The notes: a model not told the origin generated them from the letters alone. DNA of 64,000 bases from Lachnospiraceae bacterium AC2028 (GCA_000702685.1 JNJD01000006.1:372001-436000), one strand, 5' to 3'; counted from the stretch's first letter, positions 25,079-35,106 are shown. Made by a program: numbers and translations.

Positions 25079-27091
25079 TTATCTGAGATTGAAGTTCCTG
25101 AGATCACCTTCGATCTCGGATGAATACCCTGTAAGCTTTTCGGATACTTCGGAAAGATTATCGGTCTCGTGGGATATCCTTGAGCTTTCATGAACGATCG
25201 AATCGGACAGATCAAGTATCTGATTGATCGTTGCAGCCTGTTCCTCGGTTGCCGCTGCATTTCCGGTGGCAACATCATTTATCCTGCTTATGCCGTCGGC
25301 TATATCACCGATAGCATCGGTAGCTTTAGAAATATTTTCGAAGATCACATCAAAGGATTCATTGGAGCGGTCAACACCCGCAAGGCACTTCTCCATATCC
25401 TTGAGGCAGTCATCGGCCTTTTTGTTGATGTCTACGATATTCTCGGTGATGGTCTCAACAAGAGTGCTGATATGCGAAGCAGCCTGTGATGACTGATTTG
25501 CCAGTGCACCGACTTCTCCTGCGACAACGGCAAAACCTCTGCCCATTTCTCCGGCTCTGGCAGCCTCGATGGATGCGTTGAGAGAAAGAAGGTTGGTCTG
25601 TGAAGAGATATCTCCGATCGTATCGGTTATTCCCTTGATCTCATCAACAGTAGCGGCAGTCATACGGATGATCTCCGCAAGCTGTCCGATCGTATTGTTG
25701 AGAACGGTAACGCTTTCGGTCATGACCTTCATCTCACTGCGTCCGTCTTCGGAGGACTTAACAGCCTCGGAGCAGAGAACTCTTACTTCATCGGAACCGG
25801 TAGCAAGACTGGACGAAACCCCCGCAAGCTCGGTAGCCGCATTTGCGACATCCTCGATCGACTGGTTGAGATCGGTAAGGTAATCGTTGAGCTTTTCGAT
25901 GGAACCGTTCTGTGATGAATTGGAATCGGTAAGTCCGTCGGAAATATTCTTGCACTGCTCGGCGCTCTGTGACATATCATCGGAGATCTCGGTAAGGTGA
26001 AGGAGCATCCCCCTCATACGGTCGATATAATCATTGAGCTGTTCACTCAGTGTGGTGATCTCATTATTTCCTTCGGGATCGATCTTTGCAGTAAAATCAC
26101 CGCCGGTAAGATCACCGATCTTGCCCGAAACGGATGATACGGGATCAAGATGCTTTCTGATTGTCAGGAAAAGGAATACCGCAAGTGCGATAAGAAGAAG
26201 CAGCGATATTACAAGGCTGACATTCAGTGAGGCAATGGTTCTGTCCATTACGAAGCTGTTGGGTGTGGCACTTACAACGACCCATGAAGTTCCCTGAACC
26301 TCGGTAGCGGCAAACATCATCTTGCCTGCGCCGGTCTTGACGACCTGGATCTTATCCTCGTTATATGAAACGGAAGTATCAAGAGAAGAATAAACGGAAT
26401 TAAGACCGGCAAGCACGGGATCGGTGCTACCGCTTAAATTGGTTCCGACAACAGACTCGTCGGTTGAAAGGAGTATATCTCCGCTCTCGGAATTGATGAT
26501 GTAGATCTTTACATCGGACGAGCTTGACTTGAATGCATTCATCTTCTCCGCCATCTCATCGAATACGATGTCGGAACTGAGAACCGTCTTGTCATCAAGT
26601 GCTATGGAACATGCAAGACAGGTCTTGCCGGTGGATGCGTCAACGTAAGGATCGGAAACATAAAGCTCGCCCTTTGCGGCAAGTGCGCCCGTATACCAGG
26701 GTCTGCCGGTGAAATCAAATGTATCATCGGGTATCCATCCGGATCCGTCGAGGAATGTCATATCGCTTCCGTAAGCAACATATACATCCTGTGAATCGGG
26801 GTCCGAAGCGGTGATCGCAAGAAGCATCTGCCTGGCATCTTCATAATCCATTTCGGGTGAACTCTTCCATACATCGGCGGTCTGCTGAACCCTGCTCTCG
26901 ATAAGACTCCACCAGTTGTAGATCTCATGGGAGTACGAAACGGATTCGCGAACAAGAAGTGACTGCGACAGATCATCGATCTGTACCGACTGTCTGTTCA
27001 TGCTGAACTCGGTGATGATCACTATGATGACCGTTACGGCGATGAGCACTCTTCCGAGCAAGATCTTTTTTAATGACTTTCTTTTCTTCAT
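25079..27091 (-). CDS. methyl-accepting chemotaxis protein with double Cache sensor
   Basis: A 670-residue chemoreceptor: transmembrane helix near 12-30, extracytoplasmic dCache region (about 40-285) with FLDGSGWIP and PYVDASTGK motifs, a second helix near 288-312, a HAMP domain, and a long cytoplasmic signalling coil whose hairpin tip reads [26 protein letters not shown]. It would control CheA at polar arrays. No pentapeptide tether is seen at the C-terminus. The gene lies between metA and the hybrid kinase, all in the same direction. Confidence 0.95.
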   Translation of the reverse strand: MKKRKSLKKILLGRVLIAVTVIIVIITEFSMNRQSVQIDDLSQSLLVRESVSYSHEIYNWWSLIESRVQQTADVWKSSPEMDYEDARQMLLAITASDPDSQDVYVAYGSDMTFLDGSGWIPDDTFDFTGRPWYTGALAAKGELYVSDPYVDASTGKTCLACSIALDDKTVLSSDIVFDEMAEKMNAFKSSSSDVKIYIINSESGDILLSTDESVVGTNLSGSTDPVLAGLNSVYSSLDTSVSYNEDKIQVVKTGAGKMMFAATEVQGTSWVVVSATPNSFVMDRTIASLNVSLVISLLLLIALAVFLFLTIRKHLDPVSSVSGKIGDLTGGDFTAKIDPEGNNEITTLSEQLNDYIDRMRGMLLHLTEISDDMSQSAEQCKNISDGLTDSNSSQNGSIEKLNDYLTDLNQSIEDVANAATELAGVSSSLATGSDEVRVLCSEAVKSSEDGRSEMKVMTESVTVLNNTIGQLAEIIRMTAATVDEIKGITDTIGDISSQTNLLSLNASIEAARAGEMGRGFAVVAGEVGALANQSSQAASHISTLVETITENIVDINKKADDCLKDMEKCLAGVDRSNESFDVIFENISKATDAIGDIADGISRINDVATGNAAATEEQAATINQILDLSDSIVHESSRISHETDNLSEVSEKLTGYSSEIEGDLRNFNLR

Positions 27092-27143
27092 CCTGATAAT
27101 CCCCCGTTCTTTGATATATATTTACAAACTATCTTTCCGGCAT

Positions 27144-28073
27144 TTACGAACGATCCGAACCGATAGTCGTAACATCATAAGGTGTTGCCTGATATACGTA
27201 ATAATTGAGCCAGTTGCTGTAGAGATTGATCGAATGGCTTCTCCAGGTAAGCAGAGGCCTCTGCGTCGGATCGTCATTCGGGAAATAATTTTCGGGAAGA
27301 CTTACATCATCCCTCTTTCCGAGATCTCTTTCATACTCGTTCTTAAGAGTCAGACGGTCATATTCCGAATGTCCCGTTACGAATATCTTGTGTCCGTTCT
27401 CAGCCATCGCAAGGTACACACCGGCTCTGTCCGATTCGGCAAGGATAGTAAGTTCCTTGCAGGCTTTAAGTGCTTCCGCGGGAGTGTCGGTATGTCTTGA
27501 ATGAGGAGCAAGGAAGACATCATCGAACCCTCTCACAAGAGGTATCTTGCGGTTGAGCACACGGTGCTCAAAGACACCGAAGAGCTTTTCGGGAAGCTGT
27601 CTTTTATCAATTCCGTAGTAATGATAAAAGCCGGCCTGAGCGCCCCAGCATATATGGAAGATGCTGGTAACGTGCTTATCCGCCCAGTCGAGGATCTTGA
27701 CCGTCTCGTCCCAGTAATCTACTTCCTCGAATGAGATATCCTCTACAGGAGCACCTGTAATGATCATTCCGTCAAAGTTTTGATCCTTGATCTCATCGAA
27801 TGTCACATAGAACTTATTGAGATGGGATGCGGAAGTGTTCTTGGATACGTGAGTCTCGGTCATCATGAACGTCACGTCGACCTGAAGAGGAGTATTGGAA
27901 AGAGCTCTGAGGAGCTGCAGTTCCGTATCCTGCTTGACCGGCATGTTGTTCAGGATAAGAACCTTAAGCGGTCTTATATCCTGATGCATCGCACGGTTTT
28001 CATCCATCACGAATATATTTTCAGTTTCAAGTATCTGCCTGGCGGGCAGCTCGCTCTGCACCTTAATGGGCAT
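27144..28073 (-). CDS. metA: homoserine O-acyltransferase MetA, predicted acetyl-CoA user
   Basis: A 309-residue MetA, the first committed enzyme of methionine synthesis, activating the homoserine hydroxyl. Catalytic Cys142 (HICWGAQAG), His235 and Glu237 (GHSEYD) fall at the classical numbering. Residue 111, in APVED, is glutamate; in the characterised family Glu111 selects acetyl-CoA and Gly111 selects succinyl-CoA, so the enzyme is probably a homoserine O-acetyltransferase though many databases would label it succinyltransferase. The start is 6 bases after the ligA stop with AAGGAG upstream. No other methionine gene is present. Confidence 0.95.
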   Translation of the reverse strand: MPIKVQSELPARQILETENIFVMDENRAMHQDIRPLKVLILNNMPVKQDTELQLLRALSNTPLQVDVTFMMTETHVSKNTSASHLNKFYVTFDEIKDQNFDGMIITGAPVEDISFEEVDYWDETVKILDWADKHVTSIFHICWGAQAGFYHYYGIDKRQLPEKLFGVFEHRVLNRKIPLVRGFDDVFLAPHSRHTDTPAEALKACKELTILAESDRAGVYLAMAENGHKIFVTGHSEYDRLTLKNEYERDLGKRDDVSLPENYFPNDDPTQRPLLTWRSHSINLYSNWLNYYVYQATPYDVTTIGSDRS

Positions 28074-28079
28074 CTGACA

Positions 28080-30050
28080 TCACTCCTTCAGATATGTATT
28101 TATGAAATCTTCCTCGGTGATTATTGTTACTCCGAGGCTCTTTGCAGTTTTGTTCTTGGACGAATTCGACGCCGCATCGTTATTGATGAGCGCGGTGGTC
28201 TTGGCGGAAACGCTTCCTGCAACCTTGCCGCCCCTGTTTTCTATCTCCGCTTTCAGGGCATTTCTGTTTTCAAACCGGTCCAGGCTTCCCGTGATAACGA
28301 AAGTAAGACCCGCGAGATTCTGCGACGAAGTATTAACGGGAACTTCCAGTTCCAGATGTGCAAGCACAGCATCTATCCTGCGGTTATTCTCTTCATCCGC
28401 AAAATATGCGGTTATATCGCCGGCCATAATGTCACCGATTCCTTCGACTTCGGACAGCTCGTCCACGGCAGCTTTTCTGATCTTCTCGATATCATGATCG
28501 AATGCCTTGGCAAGGACCTTGGCATTTGCAACACCTATTCCGGGTATGCCGAGTCCGAACAGGAATCTGGGAAGGGTTGTCTTCGAAGCTTTCTCTATCG
28601 ACTCAATAAGATTCGAATAGGATTTTTCTCCGAAGCCTTCCATATTTATGATCTTTTCCCTGTATCTGTCCAGACGGAAAAGATCATCGAACTCTTTTAC
28701 AAATCCCATATCGATAAGCTTTTCCAAAGTCATCTCGGAAAGCCCGTCGATATTAAGTGCATCCCTTGACACAAACTGCGAGAAGGTCTTGATCTGTTTT
28801 GCAGCACATGCCGGATTGGTACAGTAAAGGCTCTCGGCTTCGTTAAGAGCTCTTATCTCGGTGGGTGCACCGCATACCGGACACTTATCGGGAACGGTTA
28901 CATTTCCGCTCTTCGTGAGATTCTCGGCGATCTGCGGGATTATCATATTGGCTTTGTAAACCGTGATGCGGTCACCTATGCCAAGCTTAAGTTCCCTTAC
29001 AATGCTTACATTATGTACCGAAGCTCTTGTGACCGTGGTTCCTTCAAGTTCAACGGGATCGAATATCGCAACGGGATTGATAAGTCCCGTCCTGCTCGCA
29101 CTCCATTCGATCTCTTTAAGCGTTGTCTCGGCAGTCTCATCGGCCCATTTGAACGCGATCGCATTCCTGGGAGACTTCGCAGTCCTGCCGAGTGAAAGAC
29201 CGTAATCAACATCTTCGTACGTAAGTACCAGACCGTCGGAGGGAATATCGTAATCCGCGATCTTTTTCTCATATTCACCCACGGCATCTACAACGGTCTG
29301 TGCCGATACCTTCACTCTTTCTACGGCTTCGAATCCGAGCGATTCAAGAAATGACAGTCTGCCGTCCGTCGATGCAAGGACACCTTCATCCGCACCGTCC
29401 GCAGATACAAGATTGAACGCAACGAACCTTACATGTCTTCCCGCGGTGATCTTGGAATCGAGCTGCCTTACCGATCCGCTGCAGAGGTTCCTGGGATTTT
29501 TATATTTATCCGCATCGTTTATTATCGATGCGTTGATTTTCTCAAAATCCTTATAAGAGATTACGGCTTCGCCTCTTACAACGAGCTCTCCCGCAAAAGA
29601 GATCTTAAGCGGAACATTGTCGAACACCCTTGCATTCGGTGTGATGACTTCACCTATCTCTCCGTTGCCTCTTGTTACGGCTTTGGACAGTTCGCCGTTC
29701 TGATATGTCAGCACAACGGTAAGTCCGTCGAGCTTCCAGCTTAAGACTCCTTCGTGATCCCCGAGCCAGTCAGCGAGTTCTTCCCTCGACTTGGTCTTGC
29801 CGAGTGAGAGCATCGGTGAGGGATGGCGCTCCTTGGGAAGTTCATCTACAGCTTCATATCCCACGGTCTGAGTCGGGCTTCCGGCAAGTACAACACCTGT
29901 CTCCTCTTCAAGTCTTACAAGCTCATCATAGAGTGCATCGTACTCCCTGTCTGAAAGAGGCGATTCGTCCTTGGCATAATAATCCTCGGATGCCTTCTTC
30001 AAAATGACATTTAATTCCTTTATCCTGTTTATCTTGACTTCGTCTGCCAT
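28080..30050 (-). CDS. ligA: NAD-dependent DNA ligase
   Basis: A 656-residue LigA with all family domains: the adenylation domain with Lys106 in SWKLDG, an OB domain, a four-cysteine zinc finger (CPVC...CTNPAC, about 395-418), helix-hairpin-helix repeats (about 440-570) and a C-terminal BRCT domain from about 580 (LAGLTFVITGSLDRFENR). It joins nicks in replication and repair using NAD+. Length matches the usual 650-680. It is followed at 6 bases by metA and preceded by a pseudouridine synthase gene in the same direction. Confidence 0.97.
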   Translation of the reverse strand: MADEVKINRIKELNVILKKASEDYYAKDESPLSDREYDALYDELVRLEEETGVVLAGSPTQTVGYEAVDELPKERHPSPMLSLGKTKSREELADWLGDHEGVLSWKLDGLTVVLTYQNGELSKAVTRGNGEIGEVITPNARVFDNVPLKISFAGELVVRGEAVISYKDFEKINASIINDADKYKNPRNLCSGSVRQLDSKITAGRHVRFVAFNLVSADGADEGVLASTDGRLSFLESLGFEAVERVKVSAQTVVDAVGEYEKKIADYDIPSDGLVLTYEDVDYGLSLGRTAKSPRNAIAFKWADETAETTLKEIEWSASRTGLINPVAIFDPVELEGTTVTRASVHNVSIVRELKLGIGDRITVYKANMIIPQIAENLTKSGNVTVPDKCPVCGAPTEIRALNEAESLYCTNPACAAKQIKTFSQFVSRDALNIDGLSEMTLEKLIDMGFVKEFDDLFRLDRYREKIINMEGFGEKSYSNLIESIEKASKTTLPRFLFGLGIPGIGVANAKVLAKAFDHDIEKIRKAAVDELSEVEGIGDIMAGDITAYFADEENNRRIDAVLAHLELEVPVNTSSQNLAGLTFVITGSLDRFENRNALKAEIENRGGKVAGSVSAKTTALINNDAASNSSKNKTAKSLGVTIITEEDFINTYLKE

Positions 30051-30106
30051 AAAAAGATTTCTTTACTTCATCAGTTTTAAATTCTTCCGGATGATGCCGG
30101 ATGACA

Positions 30107-30811
30107 TCATTTACGCAGTCCCCTGATCTCTTCTTCCGTAAGCTCTCTGTACTGACCGGGCTTAAGACCGCTCAGGGTCACGTTCATGACTCGTACTCTC
30201 TTAAGCTTTTTAACCTTCAGACCGGCCTGTTCGCACATACGCCTTATCTGCCTGTTAAGTCCCTGTGTAAGGGTTATAGACATCGTCACTTTGTCCTTGA
30301 TGACAACCTTGCAGGGTCTGGTCTTAACCTTGAGCTCGGGTATGTAGATACCCTTTCTGAGCTTCTCTGCGGTCTCTTCGGTAACTTCCTTATCGACTGT
30401 GACAATGTATTCTTTTTCGTGGAGATTCGCCCCTCTCATCATATGGTCGATGAGATCGCCGTCATTGGTGAGGAGGATCAGTCCCTCAGAATCCTTATCG
30501 AGCCTGCCCGCATAGGTGACTCTTACGGGATAATCTATATAGTCGGTTATGAGTCTGTCGGCATGGTCGTCTTTTTCGGAAGTGGTAACCCCCTTGGGCT
30601 TATAGAAAGCCAGAACAACGGTATCCTTCCTGCCCTTCAGAACCCTTCCTTCATACTCTACCCTGTCGCCTTCGGACACTCCCTCTCCGACCTTAGCCAC
30701 ATGATCGTTGATGAGCACCTTGCCGGCTTCGATGAGTCTGTCCGCTTCACGCCTCGAGCATATGCCGGACTCCGCAAGGAATTTATTGAGTCTTATTTTT
30801 CCTGAGTCCAT
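30107..30811 (-). CDS. RluF/RluB-type 23S rRNA pseudouridine synthase
   Basis: A 234-residue enzyme with an N-terminal S4 RNA-binding domain (RLNKFLAESGICSRREADRLIEAG) and an RsuA/RluB/RluF catalytic domain. The catalytic aspartate is in GRLDKDSEGLILLTNDG (about residue 105), and LTQGLNRQIRRM is the second family motif. The KDSEGL form is closer to RluF (23S U2604) than RluB (TEGL), but the target base is inferred. Its first 19 bases overlap the end of the RNase H gene, so translation is likely coupled. Confidence 0.9.
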   Translation of the reverse strand: MDSGKIRLNKFLAESGICSRREADRLIEAGKVLINDHVAKVGEGVSEGDRVEYEGRVLKGRKDTVVLAFYKPKGVTTSEKDDHADRLITDYIDYPVRVTYAGRLDKDSEGLILLTNDGDLIDHMMRGANLHEKEYIVTVDKEVTEETAEKLRKGIYIPELKVKTRPCKVVIKDKVTMSITLTQGLNRQIRRMCEQAGLKVKKLKRVRVMNVTLSGLKPGQYRELTEEEIRGLRK

Positions 30812-31278
30812 ATCTCCATATCCTCTATGCGGCGCGTCTCGGGGATGCCAACCGTCTCGGAACCTCTCTTGGCCATCTTATCCGCAAGTTCATTGTATTT
30901 AACGCCCGTGTGGGCATCGACTTTTTTAAACCTGATATCTATGTGGCTCATCCAGCCCTTCATGGTCATCGAATACGATCTGGTCAGGTCGTTCTTGCTC
31001 TTCCATGCGCCGGTAACCCAGCTTTCTATTCCCTGATAATCGTAATAGATCTCTATGGCCTTATAGCCGCTCTTAATGGCGCAAAGTACGGCATTCATCG
31101 ATCCGAGCATTTCGCCTGTGACATTCCTCTGCTTAGCATTTTCGGGATCGTTGCCGCTGCCGCAAAGAACTCTTACGCTGCCGTCTTCGGGTAAAAAAAC
31201 GCAGCCGAAAGAATACACTCCCGTCTCCACGTTGAATGATCCGTCGACATATGCTTTTATCAGGTCTTTTCCCGCCAA
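30793..31278 (-). CDS. ribonuclease HI family protein
   Basis: RNase HI fold: YVDGSFN (first catalytic Asp), NVTGEM (Glu), YYDYQGIESW (Asp) and KYNELADKMAK (last Asp). It degrades RNA in RNA:DNA hybrids. I choose TTG at 31278 (161 residues) because AAGGGG stands 5 bases before it and the likely -10 element lies just upstream; a longer reading from TTG at 31311 has no Shine-Dalgarno site and would begin about at the transcription start. The viroplasmin-type N-terminal domain of longer homologues is absent. Confidence 0.85.
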   Translation of the reverse strand: MAGKDLIKAYVDGSFNVETGVYSFGCVFLPEDGSVRVLCGSGNDPENAKQRNVTGEMLGSMNAVLCAIKSGYKAIEIYYDYQGIESWVTGAWKSKNDLTRSYSMTMKGWMSHIDIRFKKVDAHTGVKYNELADKMAKRGSETVGIPETRRIEDMEIWTQEK

Positions 31279-31314
31279 ATCGGCCCCTTCCGGATTCACA
31301 TAAATATTCAATCT

Positions 31315-31344
31315 ATTTTACCACAGAACGCCTATTTTTTGAAC
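31315..31344 (-). promoter_or_regulatory. possible promoter of the RNase H-rluF-ligA unit
   Basis: On the minus strand TAAAAT (31320-31315) is a good -10; 17 bases upstream only TTCAAA can serve as -35. It lies directly after the terminator at 31354-31378, where a new transcript would be expected. Weak -35, so moderate confidence only. Confidence 0.45.
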
Positions 31345-31353
31345 AAATTAAAA

Positions 31354-31378
31354 GGCGGGACGAACGATTCGTCCCGCC
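31354..31378 (-). terminator. intrinsic terminator of the ABC exporter operon
   Basis: GGCGGGACGAA (31354-31364), 3-base loop and TTCGTCCCGCC (31368-31378) give a perfect 11-base-pair stem; the minus strand continues TTTTAATTT. It lies 49 bases after the stop of the downstream exporter gene. Confidence 0.88.
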
Positions 31379-31426
31379 GTGTGTTTTTCGTGAAATCATG
31401 TGATTTTATAAGGCCCGGCAATGGCC

Positions 31427-33226
31427 TCAGCTGTACATCTTCTCCTGGGAGCGGTACATTCGGGCATAGAGGCCGTCGGGAATAACGAGAAGGCTCTCAT
31501 GAGTTCCGCTCTCCACAATTTCACCGTCCTTGAAGACCAGTAGCCTGTCACAGAACTTACACGATGCAAGCCTGTGGGATATGAAAATGGCCGTCTTACC
31601 TGTCACCATCGAACCGAACTGCTCATAGATCTCTTTTTCGGCAACGGGATCAAGAGCTGCCGTGGGCTCATCGAGAATAAGGACAGGTCCGTCCTTGTAA
31701 AGGGCCCTTGCCATTGCAATCTTCTGTTGCTCTCCGCCGGAGGGTTCGAATCCGCTCTGATCGTAATATCTGAACACAGGAGTCATAAGTCCCATCGGAA
31801 GAGAATCCACCTTCTCCTTAAGTCCGACTCTTTCAATAAGAGGCATCAACTCGGCATCATCCACGGTATCAGGCTTGTCGCAGATAAGGTTTTCTTTTAT
31901 CGAAAAACCGAGAAGACAGAAATCCTGGAAAACGACCGAAAGAAGCTTCATATAGCTGCCGTATTCATAATCGAAAATGCTCACTCCGTTTACGAGTATC
32001 TCGCCATCCGTCGGCTCATACAGCCTGCACAGAAGCTTTATGAACGTTGTCTTGCCCGCACCGTTTAATCCTACGACCGACAGCTTTTCACCGTTACGTA
32101 TGACAGTGCTGACATTCTTAAGAGCATAAGCGGAAGAACCGGGATATCTGAAAGAAACATTTTTAAACTCGATAACAACACCGTTTGATACATCTGCAAG
32201 CTTGTCACCTTTCTCGTTATAAATATTCCCCTCGACATATCTGATGTATTTATCCGTGTATCCGCAGAATTTCTTAAGCTCGAGCATCTTGCCGAGCACC
32301 GTATTGATCGAAGCGACTATGGTTGTCACTGCGGTTGAGAGCATCGTAAAATCACCTATGCTTATCTCTCCGCGGATGACCATCATCGCAAATATCAGAT
32401 AAGTAAGCGCTGCCGTAACAGCCAGATTGATCTTGGAGCCCGTAACGTATTTCAGGGCACTCTTTGCGTGCGACCTGTTGATCTCCGACTGTCTGTCATT
32501 GAATTCATCGACTCTTCCGAGCATCATATCCTTTGCTCCGAACAGTCTTATGTCCTTGCCGTACTTTATATCCGACAGACCGTGAAGCAGATAAAAATAT
32601 GCGCGGTCATTCTTGGCAAGAAGCGCGATCTGATCCATCTTTATCTTATTGAGCCTGTTTTCAAAAAACGTATTAAGGATGACATTTACAAGAACAAGGA
32701 TCAGGGGTATCCATGTATAACCGAGGACCAGCACAGCACTGAGAACCAGCACAACGATGGATGATATGATGCCCGCGAGTGATTCGAAAAGTCCCTTGGA
32801 ACCTCCGGAGTACGATTCATCGATTCCCGTCCTTGCATCGGCGAGACTGTCGAGTATCTCTTTATTCTCGGTGGTCTCATATTTAAGTTCCATGCTCTTT
32901 CTGCCGACACCCGCTTCGAGAAATCTGTTAAGCCCCTGATAATAAACCTTATCGAGTTCAATAAACAGATATCCCGTTAAAACTTTTATCGCAAAGTCCG
33001 CAAACACCATCACCGCGGCGATCCTGATCAGGACCCTCAGGTCCATATTACCCATGATCTCATCGATCATCATCCTGGGTGCGAACATATTTATGAACGG
33101 CTGTATCATCATAGAGATGATAAGGATCGCATAAAGGGGATAGAACCCTTTTTTATACTTTTTCATTGCGGCCGCAAAGTATTTTATCGGATGTGTTTTG
33201 ATGTTGTTTTTTTCTTCATTCCTCAT
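31427..33226 (-). CDS. ABC exporter half-transporter (TMD-NBD), second subunit
   Basis: About 599 residues: an N-terminal six-helix membrane domain (about 25-320) and a C-terminal ATPase with Walker A GLNGAGKTTF, signature PSGGEQQK and Walker B VLILDEPTAALD, all intact. I favour ATG at 33226, 9 bases after GGGAGG; GTG three bases earlier is possible. Its first bases overlap the end of the partner gene, as is usual for heterodimeric exporters. The family exports drugs, peptides or lipids; the cargo is unknown. Confidence 0.93.
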   Translation of the reverse strand: MRNEEKNNIKTHPIKYFAAAMKKYKKGFYPLYAILIISMMIQPFINMFAPRMMIDEIMGNMDLRVLIRIAAVMVFADFAIKVLTGYLFIELDKVYYQGLNRFLEAGVGRKSMELKYETTENKEILDSLADARTGIDESYSGGSKGLFESLAGIISSIVVLVLSAVLVLGYTWIPLILVLVNVILNTFFENRLNKIKMDQIALLAKNDRAYFYLLHGLSDIKYGKDIRLFGAKDMMLGRVDEFNDRQSEINRSHAKSALKYVTGSKINLAVTAALTYLIFAMMVIRGEISIGDFTMLSTAVTTIVASINTVLGKMLELKKFCGYTDKYIRYVEGNIYNEKGDKLADVSNGVVIEFKNVSFRYPGSSAYALKNVSTVIRNGEKLSVVGLNGAGKTTFIKLLCRLYEPTDGEILVNGVSIFDYEYGSYMKLLSVVFQDFCLLGFSIKENLICDKPDTVDDAELMPLIERVGLKEKVDSLPMGLMTPVFRYYDQSGFEPSGGEQQKIAMARALYKDGPVLILDEPTAALDPVAEKEIYEQFGSMVTGKTAIFISHRLASCKFCDRLLVFKDGEIVESGTHESLLVIPDGLYARMYRSQEKMYS

Positions 33227-35045
33227 CACTTTTTTCCTCCCGATAAAACTGAGCCTGTGTTTCGTACAGATCGTAATATTTTCCTTTCTTAGCCATCAGT
33301 TCTTCATGACTTCCGTATTCCACAAGATGTGAATCTTCAAACATCGCCACCTTGTCGCAGAATTTGGTCGATGATAATCTGTGCGAAATGAAGATTCCGG
33401 TCCTGTCGCCTATCAGGTCGTTGAAGCTTGTATATACCCTTTCTTCCGCAAGAGGATCAAGTGCCGATGTCGGCTCATCCAGGATGATCACCGGGGCGTT
33501 CTTGTACAGCGCTCTCGCAAGAGCAAGCTTCTGCTTTTCACCGCCCGAAAAATCCACACCGTCCTTCTCGATGACTTTCAGCACCTGGCTGTGAATACCG
33601 GCATCCAGAGTATCTATCTTTTCCGACAATCCGCATCTTTCGATGCAATCTTCGACTCTCTTCTCATCCGTATCCCGGAGATTTTTCATTGATACATTTT
33701 CCGCAACGGTAAATGGATATTCCTCAACATTCTGGAACACGGCCGAAAAATATCTGAACAGACCGGCACGTGACATATCGGATGTGTCGCTTCCATTCAA
33801 CGTGATCCGGCCTTTCACGGGCTTGTAAAAACCTGCGAGCAGTTTTATGAAGGTTGTCTTTCCCGCACCGTTAAGACCGACGATCGCAAGTCTCTGTCCG
33901 TATGGGATCCTGATCGAAATGTTTTCAAGCGCATTCTTTTCCTGACCGTCATAGCAGAATGTAACATCTTCAAATTCGAATTCGGGGTGATCGGTCTGCA
34001 TGGCCGTTCCGGATTCTGAAGCAGCGGTATCACAGGCAGGCTCGTCCGGAATTCTGTAAGTTTCGATGAACGATCTGAAATCCTTAACTTCAAGCGACTG
34101 CTTCTTGATCTCCGTGTATTCCTGTATGAATTCGCTGAGTGCCTTTGTGAAGATATGCACCGATGCGATATAAAGAGTAAATTCCGCTACGGTCAGGTTA
34201 TTCTTCGACAATTCGTATATCAAGAATCCGTAAAGGCTTATTTCCTGAAGCAGCGCAAGCGGCATGCAGATCGCATTGCTCTTAAACCAGATATTTCTCG
34301 AAAGTCTGTATTTATCCAGTATATCCGCAGTGACATCAAGGTATTTACCGTAGATGTAATCCTTCATGTCATAGACCCTGATCTCTTTTGCCGATGTGAA
34401 GTGGTTGGTCAGATAACCGAGATTAAAATGCTTCCTCCAATAGGGACCGAGCGCATCCCAGACATTTTTCTTATCTATGATCTTGGTCTTATCTATCACG
34501 AAAAAAGAAAGAAGCAGCAGTCCCAAAAGGATCACTATAAGAAGCGGATGCAGACCGGAAACAAGTATCCCCGCCATGATGATCTGAAGGATCAGTTTGC
34601 CGCACTTAACTGTAGAATCCATCATTCCCTCGATGCCCTGCGTCTTCACGTTCATGACATTCCTGATGCGCTCATGTTCGTCGAGCACCTTGGGGTTTTC
34701 GAGATTGGAATATTCCATCGAAGTCATCGTTTCGGTGAGTTCTCTTTTGAAGCTTATAAGCGCATGCTTCATCTTATAGGGCGTGTTGTTTTCAACATAT
34801 CCGTTTATCAGATATACGATCAGCATCACAACGGAATTGATCCCGATAAGAATAAGTGTCTTCTCCGGTCCGTCTTCTGCAGTAAGTGAATCGATGATAA
34901 GTTTTACCGTTACCGGAATGATGAAAAGAGACACCGTCTCTGCTGTCACCCCCAGTATCTGCAGGGCAAGCAGATGTCCTCCGTCTTTTTTCATACCGCG
35001 TATGACATATTTCAGATTGCTCCAAAAGCCGTATCTTTCCTTCAT
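33216..35045 (-). CDS. ABC exporter half-transporter (TMD-NBD), first subunit
   Basis: About 609 residues: membrane domain then ATPase with Walker A GLNGAGKTTF, signature DFSGGEKQK, Walker B VIILDEPTSALD. I start at ATG 35045 (AAGGAG upstream, at a longish 13 bases); the in-frame GTG at 35075 lies before the predicted transcription start and has no ribosome site. With the overlapping gene at 31427-33226 it forms a heterodimer. Both ATP sites look canonical, unlike the one-degenerate-site design of many heterodimeric exporters. The promoter has a 19-base spacer like MerR-activated multidrug exporters. Confidence 0.92.
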   Translation of the reverse strand: MKERYGFWSNLKYVIRGMKKDGGHLLALQILGVTAETVSLFIIPVTVKLIIDSLTAEDGPEKTLILIGINSVVMLIVYLINGYVENNTPYKMKHALISFKRELTETMTSMEYSNLENPKVLDEHERIRNVMNVKTQGIEGMMDSTVKCGKLILQIIMAGILVSGLHPLLIVILLGLLLLSFFVIDKTKIIDKKNVWDALGPYWRKHFNLGYLTNHFTSAKEIRVYDMKDYIYGKYLDVTADILDKYRLSRNIWFKSNAICMPLALLQEISLYGFLIYELSKNNLTVAEFTLYIASVHIFTKALSEFIQEYTEIKKQSLEVKDFRSFIETYRIPDEPACDTAASESGTAMQTDHPEFEFEDVTFCYDGQEKNALENISIRIPYGQRLAIVGLNGAGKTTFIKLLAGFYKPVKGRITLNGSDTSDMSRAGLFRYFSAVFQNVEEYPFTVAENVSMKNLRDTDEKRVEDCIERCGLSEKIDTLDAGIHSQVLKVIEKDGVDFSGGEKQKLALARALYKNAPVIILDEPTSALDPLAEERVYTSFNDLIGDRTGIFISHRLSSTKFCDKVAMFEDSHLVEYGSHEELMAKKGKYYDLYETQAQFYREEKSDEE

Positions 35046-35075
35046 GACCGATATTGCACTCCTTTCATGTATCAC

Positions 35076-35106
35076 ACGATAAAGGGTGCCCCAGGGGAAG
35101 AGTCAA
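35076..35106 (-). promoter_or_regulatory. promoter with 19-bp spacer, MerR-type
   Basis: TTGACT (35106-35101) and TATCGT (35081-35076) on the minus strand are 19 bases apart, too far for unaided polymerase. The spacer begins CTTCCCCTGGGG, much like the GC-rich dyads under MerR-family activators of multidrug exporters (BmrR, TipA types). The dyad is off-centre, so the assignment is tentative. No MerR gene is in the window. Confidence 0.5.

Noticed and set aside
27780-28769. Plus-strand open frame of 329 codons
   Set aside because: Antisense to metA and ligA, both well-supported; no start signal.
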